The notes beneath the pieces are model-generated. The model saw only the letters and a list, made by a program, of their open reading frames with translations. It was not told where the DNA came from and searched no databases. From assembly GCF_003967555.1 (NCBI RefSeq), contig NZ_BIFS01000001.1:5270001-5334000 (forward strand): a stretch of DNA of 64,000 nt, read 5' to 3'. Made by a program: the position numbers and the translations under genes. Below are positions 27,216 to 37,400 of this stretch, piece after piece; the stretch's first letter is position 1; each line of letters opens with the position of its first letter. The stretch comes from Dictyobacter kobayashii. Lineage in GTDB: Bacteria > Chloroflexota > Ktedonobacteria > Ktedonobacterales > Ktedonobacteraceae.

Positions 27216-27779
27216 GTGTTTGGCATAAATTTTCTCGCCGACATATTCCCCTTCGACCCGACTCAGCCGCAGGGTCAGTTCTGGATCGGTGTGATTTCGT
27301 TACTGATCGCAGTCATTAGCTTGATACTCAGTGTCTGGTTCTATTTGCGTGGCAAGCAAAAGAAAGTGCTTAGCTACGAACTGCTCTCAAATGCCTCGAT
27401 TGTGAATGTGGTGAAAGACTTTGGTGAACGGATCACGGTTACCCTGGAGGATGGCGAGGCGGCCCAGGATGCGCGTATCCTGGTGATACACCTGGTGCAT
27501 ATCGGTAATGCGCCAATTGATATCGATGAGATCTATAAGTTTCGTTTTGAATTTGAGCCACATACGGTATTGCGTTGCGGTATCCAGGCCACCAACCCGC
27601 CTGGATTGATAGATGTCGATGATTGGAAGACGGCATTAAGCATTGATCCACTGAAGCAACGCTATGTGGAGCTGACGCCCTTGATGTTGAATCCACGGGA
27701 TTCGATTACGATGAAGATCGTGATCCGGCGCCGGGTGCCGATGAAGGTGACGGGCCGCATCACGGGGGCACGATCGTAG
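27216..27779 (+). CDS. Membrane-anchored hypothetical protein
   Basis: 187 residues from a GTG start, with GAGAGGA upstream. One transmembrane segment lies near residues 23-45 (IGVISLLIAVISLILSVWFY), then a Lys-rich stop-transfer, then about 140 residues predicted as beta-rich and soluble, possibly an immunoglobulin-like domain. It runs directly into the PstS-like gene and is probably co-transcribed. Family unknown to me. Confidence 0.65.
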   Translation: MFGINFLADIFPFDPTQPQGQFWIGVISLLIAVISLILSVWFYLRGKQKKVLSYELLSNASIVNVVKDFGERITVTLEDGEAAQDARILVIHLVHIGNAPIDIDEIYKFRFEFEPHTVLRCGIQATNPPGLIDVDDWKTALSIDPLKQRYVELTPLMLNPRDSITMKIVIRRRVPMKVTGRITGARS

Positions 27780-27829
27780 AGGCGAAGCCAACCCAGCGTT
27801 TTTGGACGCGCCGCCGGCTGCTGGCCGGT

Positions 27830-28686
27830 GTGGGTCTCTTTGTGGCGGGCCTCTTGCTTTCGCGTGCCATCTCGCCGATCGGAGCGTTTGTGCATGGCGA
27901 TTGCGCGCTCGGCTCGATCACCGTTGGTGGCTCCAGTGCGTTCAATGCCACAGCGACCACGGCGGCCCAGGATTATCAGGCCAGTTGTCCCATTGCCGCC
28001 ATTAGCCTGCAAGAAGATAGTAGTGGCAAAGGCATCAATGACCTGGTCGATGGCAAAATTCAGATTGCGAACGCTGAACTGCCGATTGCCCAGGCGCGTC
28101 AGCTGGCCAAAACCGATCTGAATGCCACATCGATCGGGATTATTCCCTTTGTCGTCATTGTACATACGGCTGTTGTGGGTATCGACAGTCTCACTTCTAC
28201 ACAATTGCAGAAAATTTATTCAGGTTCTGTAACTAATTGGAAGCAGTTGAATGGGCCTGACCTGCCGGTGAAGGCGGTGGGCGTGCCTCGCCATCCTCTG
28301 GTACGCGTACCGCGTTTGAACAATTTGTGCTGGGGCCTGGCCTGATACTGAGACCTGATATTATAGCCGTTGATACTACCGACAACGTCGTTACTCAGGT
28401 GCAACAGACGGCAGGCTCTATTGGCTATGTGGATTTGAAGACGGCCCAGGATCATATTGCCGAGTCACAGTTTAAGATCATCAAAATTGATAATGCAGAG
28501 GCATCCCTGGATAATATTAAGACGGATCGCTATCGTTTCTGGGCGGTCGAATACATGTATACGCCAAAGGATAGTAGTGCGCTGGCCACATCATTTGTGT
28601 CCTATGTCAAGAAAAAGGTGAAGGACGAGAAATATTACCTTAGCTATGATGATGTTCCTGCCAGCATCCTGCGAAAACATCTCTAA
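27830..28686 (+). CDS. PstS-like substrate-binding protein, membrane anchored (frameshifted)
   Basis: At least 285 codons. The frame is open upstream of 27830 without an ATG, including a basic stretch RFWTRRRLL, so the true N-terminus may be nearer 27780. A hydrophobic signal/anchor (GLFVAGLLLSRAI) is followed by a PBP-like domain: SITVGGSSAF, EDSSGKGINDL and, after the break, SSGTRTAFEQFVLG. The frame break is at about 28285-28288; one added base restores the family motif SSGTRT. No PstABC permease genes are nearby, so a sensing or scavenging role with the preceding membrane protein is as likely as phosphate transport. Confidence 0.75.
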
Positions 28687-28704
28687 GTCTGGTTAGAGTT
28701 ATGA

Positions 28705-29247
28705 TCAAACCAGCGGGATCTGCAGCAGGTCCGCGCCAATCTTCGCGCGTTCATCGTCGACCAGGGGGTGGCCGCTGAAGGATGCGTTTTCGATGCTGAA
28801 GTCGAGGACCGACTGGAAGCCAGCTTTGTGAATCCCAGACTCTGAAGCGGCGTTGCCGGGGGCGTAGAGGATCCAGAAGCGCTCTATCCTGTCCATGTGC
28901 TGGCGCACTATCTCCTGTAAGAGATGGGGGTAGATGCTGTTTCCGCGCCATTCGGGCAGGGTCGCGAAGTCCCACAGGTAGAGCTGGCGCGGCGGCAGGC
29001 TGAAGCGCAGCATAATTTCGACCACTTCTCCTACCTGTGAAGCTATCCAACCGTAGGCCACCGGCGTCTGGTCTAGATAGGCGATATATGGCTCGCTGCC
29101 CGTCTGGATACGCGTAGTCACTTCTTGCTCGGTTAACTGCGCTACCTGTGCCACTAATGCTTTATCTGTGGTTCGATTGGCAGTAAATTGTGGGAGCGCG
29201 GGGAGCTCGGGTAGTGGATCATTTCTCCACCATGTTGCCAGGGCCAT
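28705..29247 (-). CDS. GNAT-family N-acetyltransferase
   Basis: 180 residues. The fold shows VAYGWIASQVGEVVEIMLRF (beta strands 2-4), LYLWDFATLPEWRGNSIYPHLLQEIV (acetyl-CoA-binding region with a modified RxxG), and a C-terminal GFQSV. Substrate unknown. Stand-alone, convergent with the preceding gene with 18 bases between stops. Confidence 0.75.
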   Translation of the reverse strand: MALATWWRNDPLPELPALPQFTANRTTDKALVAQVAQLTEQEVTTRIQTGSEPYIAYLDQTPVAYGWIASQVGEVVEIMLRFSLPPRQLYLWDFATLPEWRGNSIYPHLLQEIVRQHMDRIERFWILYAPGNAASESGIHKAGFQSVLDFSIENASFSGHPLVDDERAKIGADLLQIPLV

Positions 29248-29509
29248 AAAGAGTATTTTTTATATTCGCCGACATCTATGCGATAAATAGAGTCTGGCGC
29301 ATCCTTTCGTTATAATAGATGGCGAAAGAGCTTTCTGCTTGCACCATACTCTATTATTATAGCATCTAAATGTCTTGTTTTTGTGCGTGGTGTTGGCTTG
29401 TTGACCACTATCATCATGGCTGACCTACAGGCGTTTGCGCGGATAGTTGAACTGGTGGAACCCTTTGGCATGCTCCTCCCGTATGTATCAGTTAGAAGGG
29501 AGGAATGGT

Positions 29510-30085
29510 GTGTCTATCTGTGAAGCTGACCTTGTTGAGCAGGCGAGCCATGGGGACCAGCGGGCGTTCCAGCAATTATGGGAGCTGCATCATGGCGTGG
29601 CAATGGCTGCGGCACTCAGGATGTGCCATCAGCGGCCGCTGGCTGAAGAGATTACCCAGGGCGCCTTTTTGCTGGCCTGGCGTGGTTTGCCTCGCTTTCA
29701 GGCCGGTAGCCCGTTTCGTCCCTGGTTGATGCGCATCCTCTATCGCCATGCCCTGGATGTGATGGAGAAGCAGCGGTTGCATTTGCAGCCGCTCCCCTTG
29801 CACGATGTGTTGGAGCAGGAATCCCTTTCAGGGATGGGATATGGTGAGGAGCAGCGCGATCTGCAGGAGCTGGTGGCGCAGCGTGAAGAGGTACGCCAGG
29901 CGCTGGCTCGCCTCAATGCCGAGCAGCGCCGCGTGATTGCTCTGCGCTATGGTGCCGATCTAACTGAGAGCGATATCGCCAACGTATTGGATTGGCCGAT
30001 TGGGACGGTCAAGTCGCGCTTAAATCGTGCCCGCGAGCAGCTGCGGTGCTATTTAGATGATACCAGAGGAGGGAGCAGTCTGTGA
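29510..30085 (+). CDS. ECF-type RNA polymerase sigma factor
   Basis: 191 residues. The GTG at 29510 is chosen because GGGAGG lies five bases upstream; an in-frame ATG at 29447 lacks such a site. Sigma region 2 (ADLVEQASHGDQRAFQQLWE, AEEITQGAFLLAW) and region 4 (LNAEQRRVIALRYGADLTES, WPIGTVKSRLNRAREQL) are complete. It overlaps the next gene by four bases (GTGA), suggesting a sigma/membrane-regulator pair. The preceding 262 bases (29248-29509) show no other gene. Confidence 0.9.
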   Translation: MSICEADLVEQASHGDQRAFQQLWELHHGVAMAAALRMCHQRPLAEEITQGAFLLAWRGLPRFQAGSPFRPWLMRILYRHALDVMEKQRLHLQPLPLHDVLEQESLSGMGYGEEQRDLQELVAQREEVRQALARLNAEQRRVIALRYGADLTESDIANVLDWPIGTVKSRLNRAREQLRCYLDDTRGGSSL

Positions 30086-30894
30086 CGCATAATTCTTTTG
30101 ACAACTCGCCTAAACAGCAGCCGGTTAGCGATCTGGAGCAGCTGCTCACAGACTATTATGGTCCTCCTCTTGAGGAGCAGCCTTTGTCGGCTACGTCCTG
30201 GATGCATGTGCAGCAGCAACTGTCGCGGCAGCGGCGCTGGTCGGCTTCGAGCTGGTTGGCGCGTGGACGTCGCCCGGCTCGCCCCGTACCGTTTTATCTG
30301 CAAGAGGCTTTGAGCAATGTCGTCCGGGAGGCCCACATTCAGAGTCGCGTCCCTCATCCTCGTTTGCGCTATCATCCGCGTCGGCGCCGAATGTTGCCGA
30401 CCACGAGCGTCTCGCTCTGGTGGCCCTCCGCTATTCACGTGACCGCCAATCGCAGTTTTGAGCGTATCCTGGACCAGAACGAGCTGGATGTTGTGCTGGC
30501 CAGCGGGTTGGCACGCTATCTCTACTACCTGAAGCCTGGACAGCGTATTGTTTCCTGGCTATGTACTTTGCTGGCCCTCGTCGCCAGCTTCTCACTGGTA
30601 GTGATGGCCTGGCGGCAGTCCTTCTCCTGGCTGTTCTGGCTCGCCCTCGCCGTGACGTTGAGCTCTCTGGTGCTGCTTGGCTGGCACAAATGTCGGCTGG
30701 CGTTTTTGGCCGATGCCGAGGTTGCCCACTGGCTGGGACGCGAGCGTACCTGCCAGGGGCTACATGGCTTGATGGCTCGCAGCGCCCATCCCAGGCGAGC
30801 TGGCTGGGGAGAGCCCTCGCTGGCCGCTCGTGCGCGGCGCGTTTGCAACCTGCCCGTGTCGCTTGATATTGAACGGCTAACCACGGCTCGCTAG
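30082..30894 (+). CDS. Membrane protein coupled to the ECF sigma factor (putative anti-sigma or effector)
   Basis: 270 residues from a GTG start overlapping the sigma stop. The N-terminal 150 residues are basic and Arg/Pro-rich. Two transmembrane segments lie near 153-175 and 181-200 (IVSWLCTLLALVASFSLVVM, FWLALAVTLSSLVLLGW), then a basic C-terminus. I see no HxxxCxxC zinc anti-sigma motif. The anti-sigma role is inferred only from overlap. Confidence 0.6.
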   Translation: MTHNSFDNSPKQQPVSDLEQLLTDYYGPPLEEQPLSATSWMHVQQQLSRQRRWSASSWLARGRRPARPVPFYLQEALSNVVREAHIQSRVPHPRLRYHPRRRRMLPTTSVSLWWPSAIHVTANRSFERILDQNELDVVLASGLARYLYYLKPGQRIVSWLCTLLALVASFSLVVMAWRQSFSWLFWLALAVTLSSLVLLGWHKCRLAFLADAEVAHWLGRERTCQGLHGLMARSAHPRRAGWGEPSLAARARRVCNLPVSLDIERLTTAR

Positions 30895-31072
30895 TATCTG
30901 AGTCACGCACGTCTTAATTTTTTTAGCTATGATAGAGCTGAAAAATATGTTATTGTTATTCATAGTGCGTTTATAATCGTAAGGCGTGTAGCAGCTCGTC
31001 CCGGTGCTTAAATATGCTGTGTTGAGTGAGTTGTATTCGATATCCTGTTTTAGTATCCATCAGGTGAGAAAG

Positions 31073-31465
31073 ATGTCGCGCATACTTTTACCCGCAGTTG
31101 ATGACCCGATTGTCGAGCCCACCAGGACCGAACCCAGACGGCAGCGTGGCGGTTGGTCGCTTAAACCGCGACCGCGCATTGGCCTTGACCTGGGGAGCGA
31201 TGATGATCTGCTCCTGTTGCGCAATACGACCGCCGTGCCCTGGTCCATTTATCATGATTATCACCATATCGGGATCATTGATCCTGACGAACTGCTGGCG
31301 ATGCACCTGTGCAAGCATGGCACGCTCAGTGCTCGTCCCAGCGGCACACAGGATTCCGTAGAATACCTGGTCCTGCCCCTGACCTATATCGTCAACGAAG
31401 TCTACATTTATCGTCGTCACTTCGCCGCTGATCTCGAAGTCTACGATATGCGGGCGCTCGCTTAA
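31073..31465 (+). CDS. Hypothetical protein
   Basis: 130 residues; the start MSRILLPAVDD is preceded by GGTGAG. It is soluble, with PRIGLDLGSDDDLLLLRN and DYHHIGIIDPDEL. I do not recognise it. The 178 bases upstream are AT-rich. A perfect 23-base-arm palindrome lies 86 bases after the stop. Confidence 0.5.
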   Translation: MSRILLPAVDDPIVEPTRTEPRRQRGGWSLKPRPRIGLDLGSDDDLLLLRNTTAVPWSIYHDYHHIGIIDPDELLAMHLCKHGTLSARPSGTQDSVEYLVLPLTYIVNEVYIYRRHFAADLEVYDMRALA

Positions 31466-31551
31466 AGCGCCCGCTCCCTTCCTTGCTGTGGTGGCGCAAC
31501 GGGCCTCATCAGGGCTATTTAATGTTCGTCCAGAGAATGTACATCTTTCAG

Positions 31552-31601
31552 GTGTGGAGTGTGTGTTGGGCGGCTGCGGCCGCCCAACACACACTCCACA
31601 C
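31552..31601. repeat. Perfect 23-base-arm palindrome
   Basis: Arms 31552-31574 and 31579-31601 around TGCG, GT-rich (GTGTGGAGTGTGTG...) turning GC-rich at the tip. A smaller GGCGCC palindrome follows at about 31610-31624. It sits between the 31073 gene and the IS200-like element and could be a two-way terminator or an element end. Apart from this and the 31667 repeat, 31466-31850 holds no gene. Confidence 0.8.
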
Positions 31602-31666
31602 TCCTAACCCGGCGCCGCGGGCGCCAAAGAGAAACATGAAATAGCCCTGGGGCCTCATTAAAATGA

Positions 31667-31693
31667 TTGACAGGTGCAATTTTATCAATTATA
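31667..31693 (+). repeat. Direct repeat flanking the IS/palindrome region, left copy
   Basis: TTGACAGGTGCAATTTTATC... matches 34304-34330 at 25 of 27 positions in the same orientation. Looser similarity (CCCTGG, CATTA) continues just upstream of both. Between the copies lie the IS200-like transposase, the TnpB and M3 remnants and the giant palindrome. Confidence 0.7.
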
Positions 31694-31850
31694 ATCGATG
31701 CAATATCAGATGGAATAGCGAATAACATTACAGAAATCGAGCGAGAAAGCCCCCTGTTTTCAAACGGGGATGAATCGCCGTTCCTTGTTGGGAGCCGAGG
31801 CACTGGGAAAAGTGTTGACAACCTATCTCGTATCGACTGTAATTACCTAC

Positions 31851-32246
31851 ATGAGCGACACCTATATTCATGAACAACATGCGGTTCACCACATTCTCTA
31901 CCACATCATCTTCTGTCCGAAGCGACGGCGCAAGATACTGGTTGGTCCCGTTCATGACCGTCTCAAGCAGATTATTGAAGCGGTGGTAGAGGAACACGCG
32001 TGGCATATTGAACGTCTCGCCATTCAGCCCGATCATGTGCACCTGTTCCTTCAGACGAACCCCTACACAGCACCGACCGACATTGCCCGTCTTCTCAAGG
32101 GACGCTCTTCGCATGTGTTGCGTGAAGAGTTTGAGCACCTCATGAGAATGCCTTCGTTGTGGACCCGCTCGACCTTCTATTCGACTGCCGGGCACGTCAG
32201 TCAAGAAACCATCAGCCGCTATATCGAGCGACAATCAACATCATAG
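31851..32246 (+). mobile_element. tnpA: IS200/IS605-family Y1 transposase TnpA
   Basis: 131 residues from MSDTYIHEQHAVHH; longer in-frame starts at 31770 are less likely. FCPKRRRKIL, the HUH motif in PDHVHLFLQ, and a Tyr in the C-terminal helix (TISRYIERQ) are the parts of a single-strand Y1 transposase, all present. The gene looks intact. The partner tnpB is 15 bases downstream and is decayed. Confidence 0.88.
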
Positions 32247-32261
32247 AAAGGCAATGACGCC

Positions 32262-33025
32262 ATGCTGATCTACGAATACAAACTGGATGGCTCGAAAACG
32301 CAATACGCTGCCATTGATGAAGCGATTCGTGTGTGTCAGTTCATTCGGAACAAGTGTGTGCGTCTCTGGATGGATGATCACGCATCCCAAAATGATTTGC
32401 AGAAGTATTGTGCTGTCCTTGCCAAAGAATACGCGTTCGCCGATCACCTCAATTCCACTGTTCGTCAAGTAGCGGCGGGCCGCGCTTGGACTGCTATTTC
32501 CCGCTTCTACGCCAACTGCAAAGCCAAGAAACCAGGTAAGAAAGGCTGCCCGAAATTCGCCAGGCAGACACGGAGTGTCGAGTATAAAAAGTCAGGCTAG
32601 AAATTAGCGTCGGATGGCCGCCATATCACCTTCACTGATGGCTGTGGCATTGGCCGATTACGTCTGATCGGGACACGTGCGATTGAAACCTTCCCGATCA
32701 AGCAGGTCAAGCGCGTCCGGCTCCTGCGTAGGGCTGACGGTTACTACATCCAGTTTTGTGTACAAGCGGATCGGGTGATTGAACATCTCCCAACGGGTGC
32801 TATCGTGGGCATTGATGTGGGCCTGAACGCCTACACCACGGACTCCAACGGCAACACGGTTGACAACCCCCGCTATCTCCGCAAAGCCGAGAAGCGATTG
32901 AAGCATCTCCACCGTCGTCTTTCTCGTACGCAGAAGAAGAGCAACAACCGCCAGAAAGCTCGCAAGCGGCTGGCCAAGGCCCATTTGAAAGTGCAAAGGC
33001 AGCGTGAAGATTTTGCCCGCAAACA
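32262..33025 (+). pseudogene. IS605-type TnpB (RNA-guided nuclease ancestor), interrupted and truncated
   Basis: The N-terminus MLIYEYKLDGSKTQ and the zone RLWMDDHASQND fit TnpB. An in-frame TAG at 32598-32600 stands where Trp is expected (KKSG-stop-KLASDGRHITF); a single G-to-A change explains it. The same frame continues through the first RuvC motif GIDVGLNAYTTDSNG and SRTQKKSNNRQKARKRLAKAH. It then stops being TnpB after REDFARKQ and runs into peptidase sequence. RuvC II/III and the zinc finger are absent, so it is inactive. Confidence 0.85.
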
Positions 33026-33643
33026 GGTTGAAACGATTGCGCTTCCCTATATTCAGCAGCGCCAGGAGGGGCTGTGCCGATTGAGTTTGCCGAGGTCGCT
33101 TCGACCAGTATGGAATTTATCGGCTCCATGCATCTCCAACAGGCCGGACTCTGTAGCGAAGAAGAGGCGCGCCTCCTGCGCATCCAGCACCTGGAGAACA
33201 TGCTCACAGGCTATCTACCAACGATTATGCGTGGCGATGCCTTCCAGCACTGGGCGTATGAGAACTTTGAGCAGGCCCTGGACCCGGACCAGTGTGCCCA
33301 AAAGTGGATTGAATTGACCAAACGCTATCAGCCAGCTATCGATTGGAGCGGGCTCGAAGACGAACTGGGCATGGGCTGGCTCTGGATCGGCCACTTCTTT
33401 GACGAGCCATTCTACTATATCGAATACGCCTTTGCGGCCATCGGTGCCTACCAGGTCTGGAATAACTATCTGCGCGACCCTGAGCGTGCCCTGCAGCAGT
33501 ACCGCCACGCCCTCTCGCTCGGAGCCACCCGCAGTCTACCAGAGCTCTACGAGGCCGCCGGCGCTAAATTCACAGGCAACACTCAAATCCTTGAACTTGT
33601 GCGCGACCTCACCCTGCAACAGCTAACCCAGCTGCAAGCCTGA
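33026..33643 (+). pseudogene. C-terminal remnant of an M3-family (oligoendopeptidase F-like) metallopeptidase
   Basis: From VETIALPYIQQRQEG the sequence continues, after one missing G in GGGG 33068-33071, as AVPIEFAEVASTSMEFIG, the block that follows HExxH in M3 peptidases, and then about 180 residues of helical C-terminus. The zinc-binding HExxH should lie immediately upstream but is replaced by TnpB sequence. I infer an element-linked deletion that removed the 5' two thirds of the gene. It is catalytically dead, although the open frame persists. Confidence 0.75.
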
Positions 33644-33660
33644 CCACGCATAAAAGCAAC

Positions 33661-33780
33661 AATAATAACGAATTGTACGTGCAGGGCTTGCCCCCGCTTC
33701 ATCCGTCCCTGCTCGAAAAATCAATAATAATAATGCTGCTCTTGCGAGCGGGAAGGTTAAAAAGCGGGGGCAAGCCCCAA
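33661..33780. repeat. GTACGTGC palindromic repeat family, copy 1
   Basis: TTGTACGTGC leads into GGGCTTGCCCCCGCTT (about 33684-33699), which is answered by AAGCGGGGGCAAGCCC at 33762-33777. Between them lies CTCGAAAAATCAATAATAATAATG. The same layout recurs at 56541-56721, and parts of it (GTACGTGC, GAAAAAGCAACAATAA) at 44300-44420 and, inverted, at 34210-34260. Confidence 0.7.
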
Positions 33781-33785
33781 TACCG

Positions 33786-34204
33786 TTAAGATACGAAGAA
33801 TTTGAGCTCAAACATGGTGATTGCGATCGGACGACAAGCCCTCCCTCCCTTTCCCATACGACCAGGCAACAAGAAAAGAGATGTCATAGGTTCGGGCCTC
33901 AGCGCCCGATTGCCGCCCCGGTAGGGCGGCCCGGTATCTTAGCGCTGAGGCACCCCGTGGTATTTGCCCTTCCTTCACGCGGTGCCCAAACACGGACCAT
34001 GCGTTTGGGCACCGCGTAGGTCGAGGGATCGGTGACAAGAGACCGAGCGGCGAGGAGACCGGGCCGCCCTACCGGGGCGGCAATCGGGCGCTGAGGCCCG
34101 AACCTATGAGCACCGTCTTTCTTGTCGCTTTTTCGTACAGGAAGGGAAAAGGGGGAGCAGGCCCCCAATCCCATGTTTGAGCTCAAATTCTTCGTATCTC
34201 AACG
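33786..34204. repeat. Giant nested palindrome centred near 33997
   Basis: Three nested pairs share one centre: perfect 15-base arms 33977-33991/34003-34017, perfect 51-base arms 33885-33935/34058-34108, and about 34-base near-perfect arms 33786-33819/34170-34204 (AAGAATTTGAGCTCAAACATG). The intervening parts pair imperfectly. The gene-free gap 33644-34428 is made up of this and the flanking repeats. Such a structure would extrude a long cruciform or fold into a long RNA hairpin. Confidence 0.85.
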
Positions 34205-34303
34205 GCATTAGGGCAAGACCCGCACGTACAAATTTCTATTATTGCTAATTTTTCGAGCAGGAGGGGAGAAAGCGGAGCGACCCTGGCATTATATTTCAGA
34301 GAG

Positions 34304-34330
34304 TTGACAGGTGCAATTTCATCGATTATA
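34304..34330 (+). repeat. Direct repeat flanking the IS/palindrome region, right copy
   Basis: Right copy of the 27-base repeat at 31667-31693 (two mismatches), 98 bases before the next gene. Confidence 0.7.
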
Positions 34331-34428
34331 CTCTGTCTGGTAGTAGATGAAATAGTTGGAATCACCCCATTAATCCTCTAACATGTGCATGTTGCCCGTG
34401 CCAAATAATATAGGGCGCTCTTTTCTGC

Positions 34429-37400
34429 ATGAATAAAGCACAACTTCTCCAGGAAGTGGAAGCTCTTACCTTCGCGCAATGTTCTCGTCGGATGGTTGAC
34501 TTTGGTCGTCTTTCTCTAACTGATCCCCAGCTGGCCCAGACCCTGGCCGATCTGGCGGCCGGTCCTTTTTATGAGCGTTTCCTGGCTCTACAGGCTTGCT
34601 ACGGTAGCCGTGATGGAGCGCTGGTTTTCACCTCTTTGTCAGATCCATCGGCCTGTATGCGTCGCCTGGCTGTGAAATTGGTGGCGCTGACGTGTAATCA
34701 GGAGCAGCAGCAGCAGGCCTTACAGGTTGTGCCGCGTGAGCTGCGGGCCTCGCTCATTCGTTCGCTGCTCCACCACGATTTGCAGGCCCCATTGATGTCT
34801 TCTTACATCAGCTAGCCAGTCAGGCTGATAGATCGTTTGCCAGCTTGCTCGCGTTTGGTTCGCCTGAACTGGTGGCACTGTATTTGCCGCAGGTCTCGCA
34901 GAAGTTTAATCATGCTCAATGGCGGCGCCTGGCCCGCTTACAGCCGGATCTGGCGCTGGCGGCCCTCCAACAGCGTCTGGACAACCTGGCTGAGCAGGAA
35001 GATTTATTCATTCGTCACTTTAATGCCGTTATCCCCATCCTGACCCGGTCGCGTCCAGATGCCCTGCTGGCCTTATTGCGCTCGCCCCTCCTGGTTGATC
35101 TGTTGGCCAGTCTTGAACTGAAAGAACTCTGGCGCCAGCGCCCCGATGATCTGCTTGAGCTGGTGCTCGCGACGCACGTCCGTATCGACCTGGATGAGTA
35201 CGCTGTTTATCGTCGTCTCACTCCCGAGCATTTATCTCTTCTAGCACGACAATATAACATAAATGCTTCAATCGATCAGTGGTTGAAGATACTGTCGCCT
35301 GAGCAGCGGGTGGCGTTTTTTGAGGCGCAACTGCAACATATGGCCACCGAGGGATTTGTGCCACTGGATATCCTGGACCTCTTACCCCGGCAGCAGCGTG
35401 AGCAGGAGGCACGGCGTGTCTGGTCTCTTACCGATCTTTCGTTGCATCAATTGGAGCTACGTCGCCAGTATGCAAGTTTGCTGCCCTGGCCGGAGGCGCT
35501 TGAGAAGCTGGACTATGAATTGCATCACGCGGATGTAGAGCGGCGTGCCCAGGCATTGGAGATCCTGGCTGGCGTGGTGGCTTATCAGCGCGAGCGCCTG
35601 CCGGAGCTGCTGGCACTGTTCCTGGAGCATCGCAACGAGCCAGATCCAGCGCGCCTATCCATGTTTGATGGTCTCAAGGAGCTGCCACCCAGCGCCTGGC
35701 GGACTGAGCAGCTACCTGGGCTGGCCGAATTGCTGCGCATAAGCTTAGAGGCGAGCGACCTCTCGCATGGGACATTAGTGCATCTCGTGAGCTTTTTGAT
35801 TCGTCTCGCCGCTTTCCATCCCCAATGGGCCGCTGAGCAGATAGCCGCTATCTTACAGACACACGGCACTTCCCCACTCTCTGTGTACTTTTATGGCGTC
35901 TCGCCGCTCGAAGAGTACCTGCGGGCAGAGCATATTCGCAGCATGGCCCCGCTTTTGCTGCCAGTGTTGAGCGCCTGGTTGCAGCAGGATAAGTATGAGG
36001 CCCTGATGGACTGCGCGGAGGCCTTCGCTAGTCAGCTCCGTAGCTTCCCCGAATTGGCGCAGCTACTTGCCCAGGCTTTGCCGAAGGTGCAGACAATCGA
36101 AGCTGGCCAGCGCATTTTGAAGTTGCTTGTCAGGTGGCAGCCGGCGCTTACCAACACCCTCATCCCCACGCTGGTGCAGCAAGATCCTAGTTGGATACTG
36201 GCCCCGGCCGTTAAAAAATATCTGCAGCGCTATCGCCAGGATCTGCTGGCTGCTTTTCTGGCGCGAACCACGATCCAGGGGCGTTTCAGCCTCGAAGAGA
36301 CCAGTTTTCTGCTCGAGGTTGAATCTCCTCTTAGCTTGACCCAATCCCAGCAAGAGCGCTATGCCGGGCGCCTGGAACAGGCGATGGTGGGTGAGCGCGG
36401 GCGTCGCGTTCCCAAGAAGATAGGTTTGCAATTGGCTGCCTTGCCGGCTATCTTGCCCGAACGCCTGCTGACCTTCATCCAGGATCAGGATAAACATAAT
36501 TATTATCAGCGGCAGGCCGCCATCAATGCGTTGTCAAAGCTGGATACCTCGCTGGCGGCGCAGACCATTTTTTCCTTGTTGCGTGAGCAGGCGGAAAAAG
36601 ATGGCGCGACCTCCATGGGGCATTCTCTTATGGCTGCCTTGTGGCGACCCCTGCGGCGCATGCCCGAAGCTGAGGCCTTTCGGCTCCTGACCTCGCATAC
36701 CTTTACGCAATTGACGCTGCAAAAAGAGATTACATTTTTGATCGGGCGATTATCTCTGGACGCGGCCTATCAGTATCTCTTACAACTGCAAACGCGGCCC
36801 GAACTGCATCCCGATCTGCAAGCGGCAGGAGTGCGGGCGCTCTGGAATCACCTGGACCGGCCCCAGACCTGGGAGATCCTGCAGCAGGCCGCTCGCGCCG
36901 CCAGCAGTAGTACGGCCTTCAAGATCGGCCATATCCTGTCCGAGCAGCTCGCACCTCAGGAGCTGCAACAGTTGCTGCGGCTTTTCCACACGGCATTGCA
37001 GCATGCAACGTCGGAGGCGCGGCTGGAATTGTTGCAAAATATTGCGCGACTCACCCTGCGCGATACGCAACGTATCCTGACGCCCGCCTTGTTGAGCGCG
37101 ATGCTTTCTCCAACCACGGCCGAGGCTGAGAGCGCGATTACCGCCTTCATGACTATCTGTACCGATCGGGATATCCCTCAACTGCAGGAGAACGTGCGCA
37201 TCCTCTGCCGCGACCGCCGCCGTCTGTTTAAACTGTTGCCTTGTTTCTCGTTATGGAGCTCACCGAGATATCACCGTTACCGGGATCTCTCAGCTAGCAA
37301 ATTAAAAAGCAAGCGCAAGCTGGCCCTGGCCTTGCTGGCCGTGCTGGCCGAATACCCGGCCACCAGTAAGGTACGCCTGGACAACGCATTTAAGCTCCTA

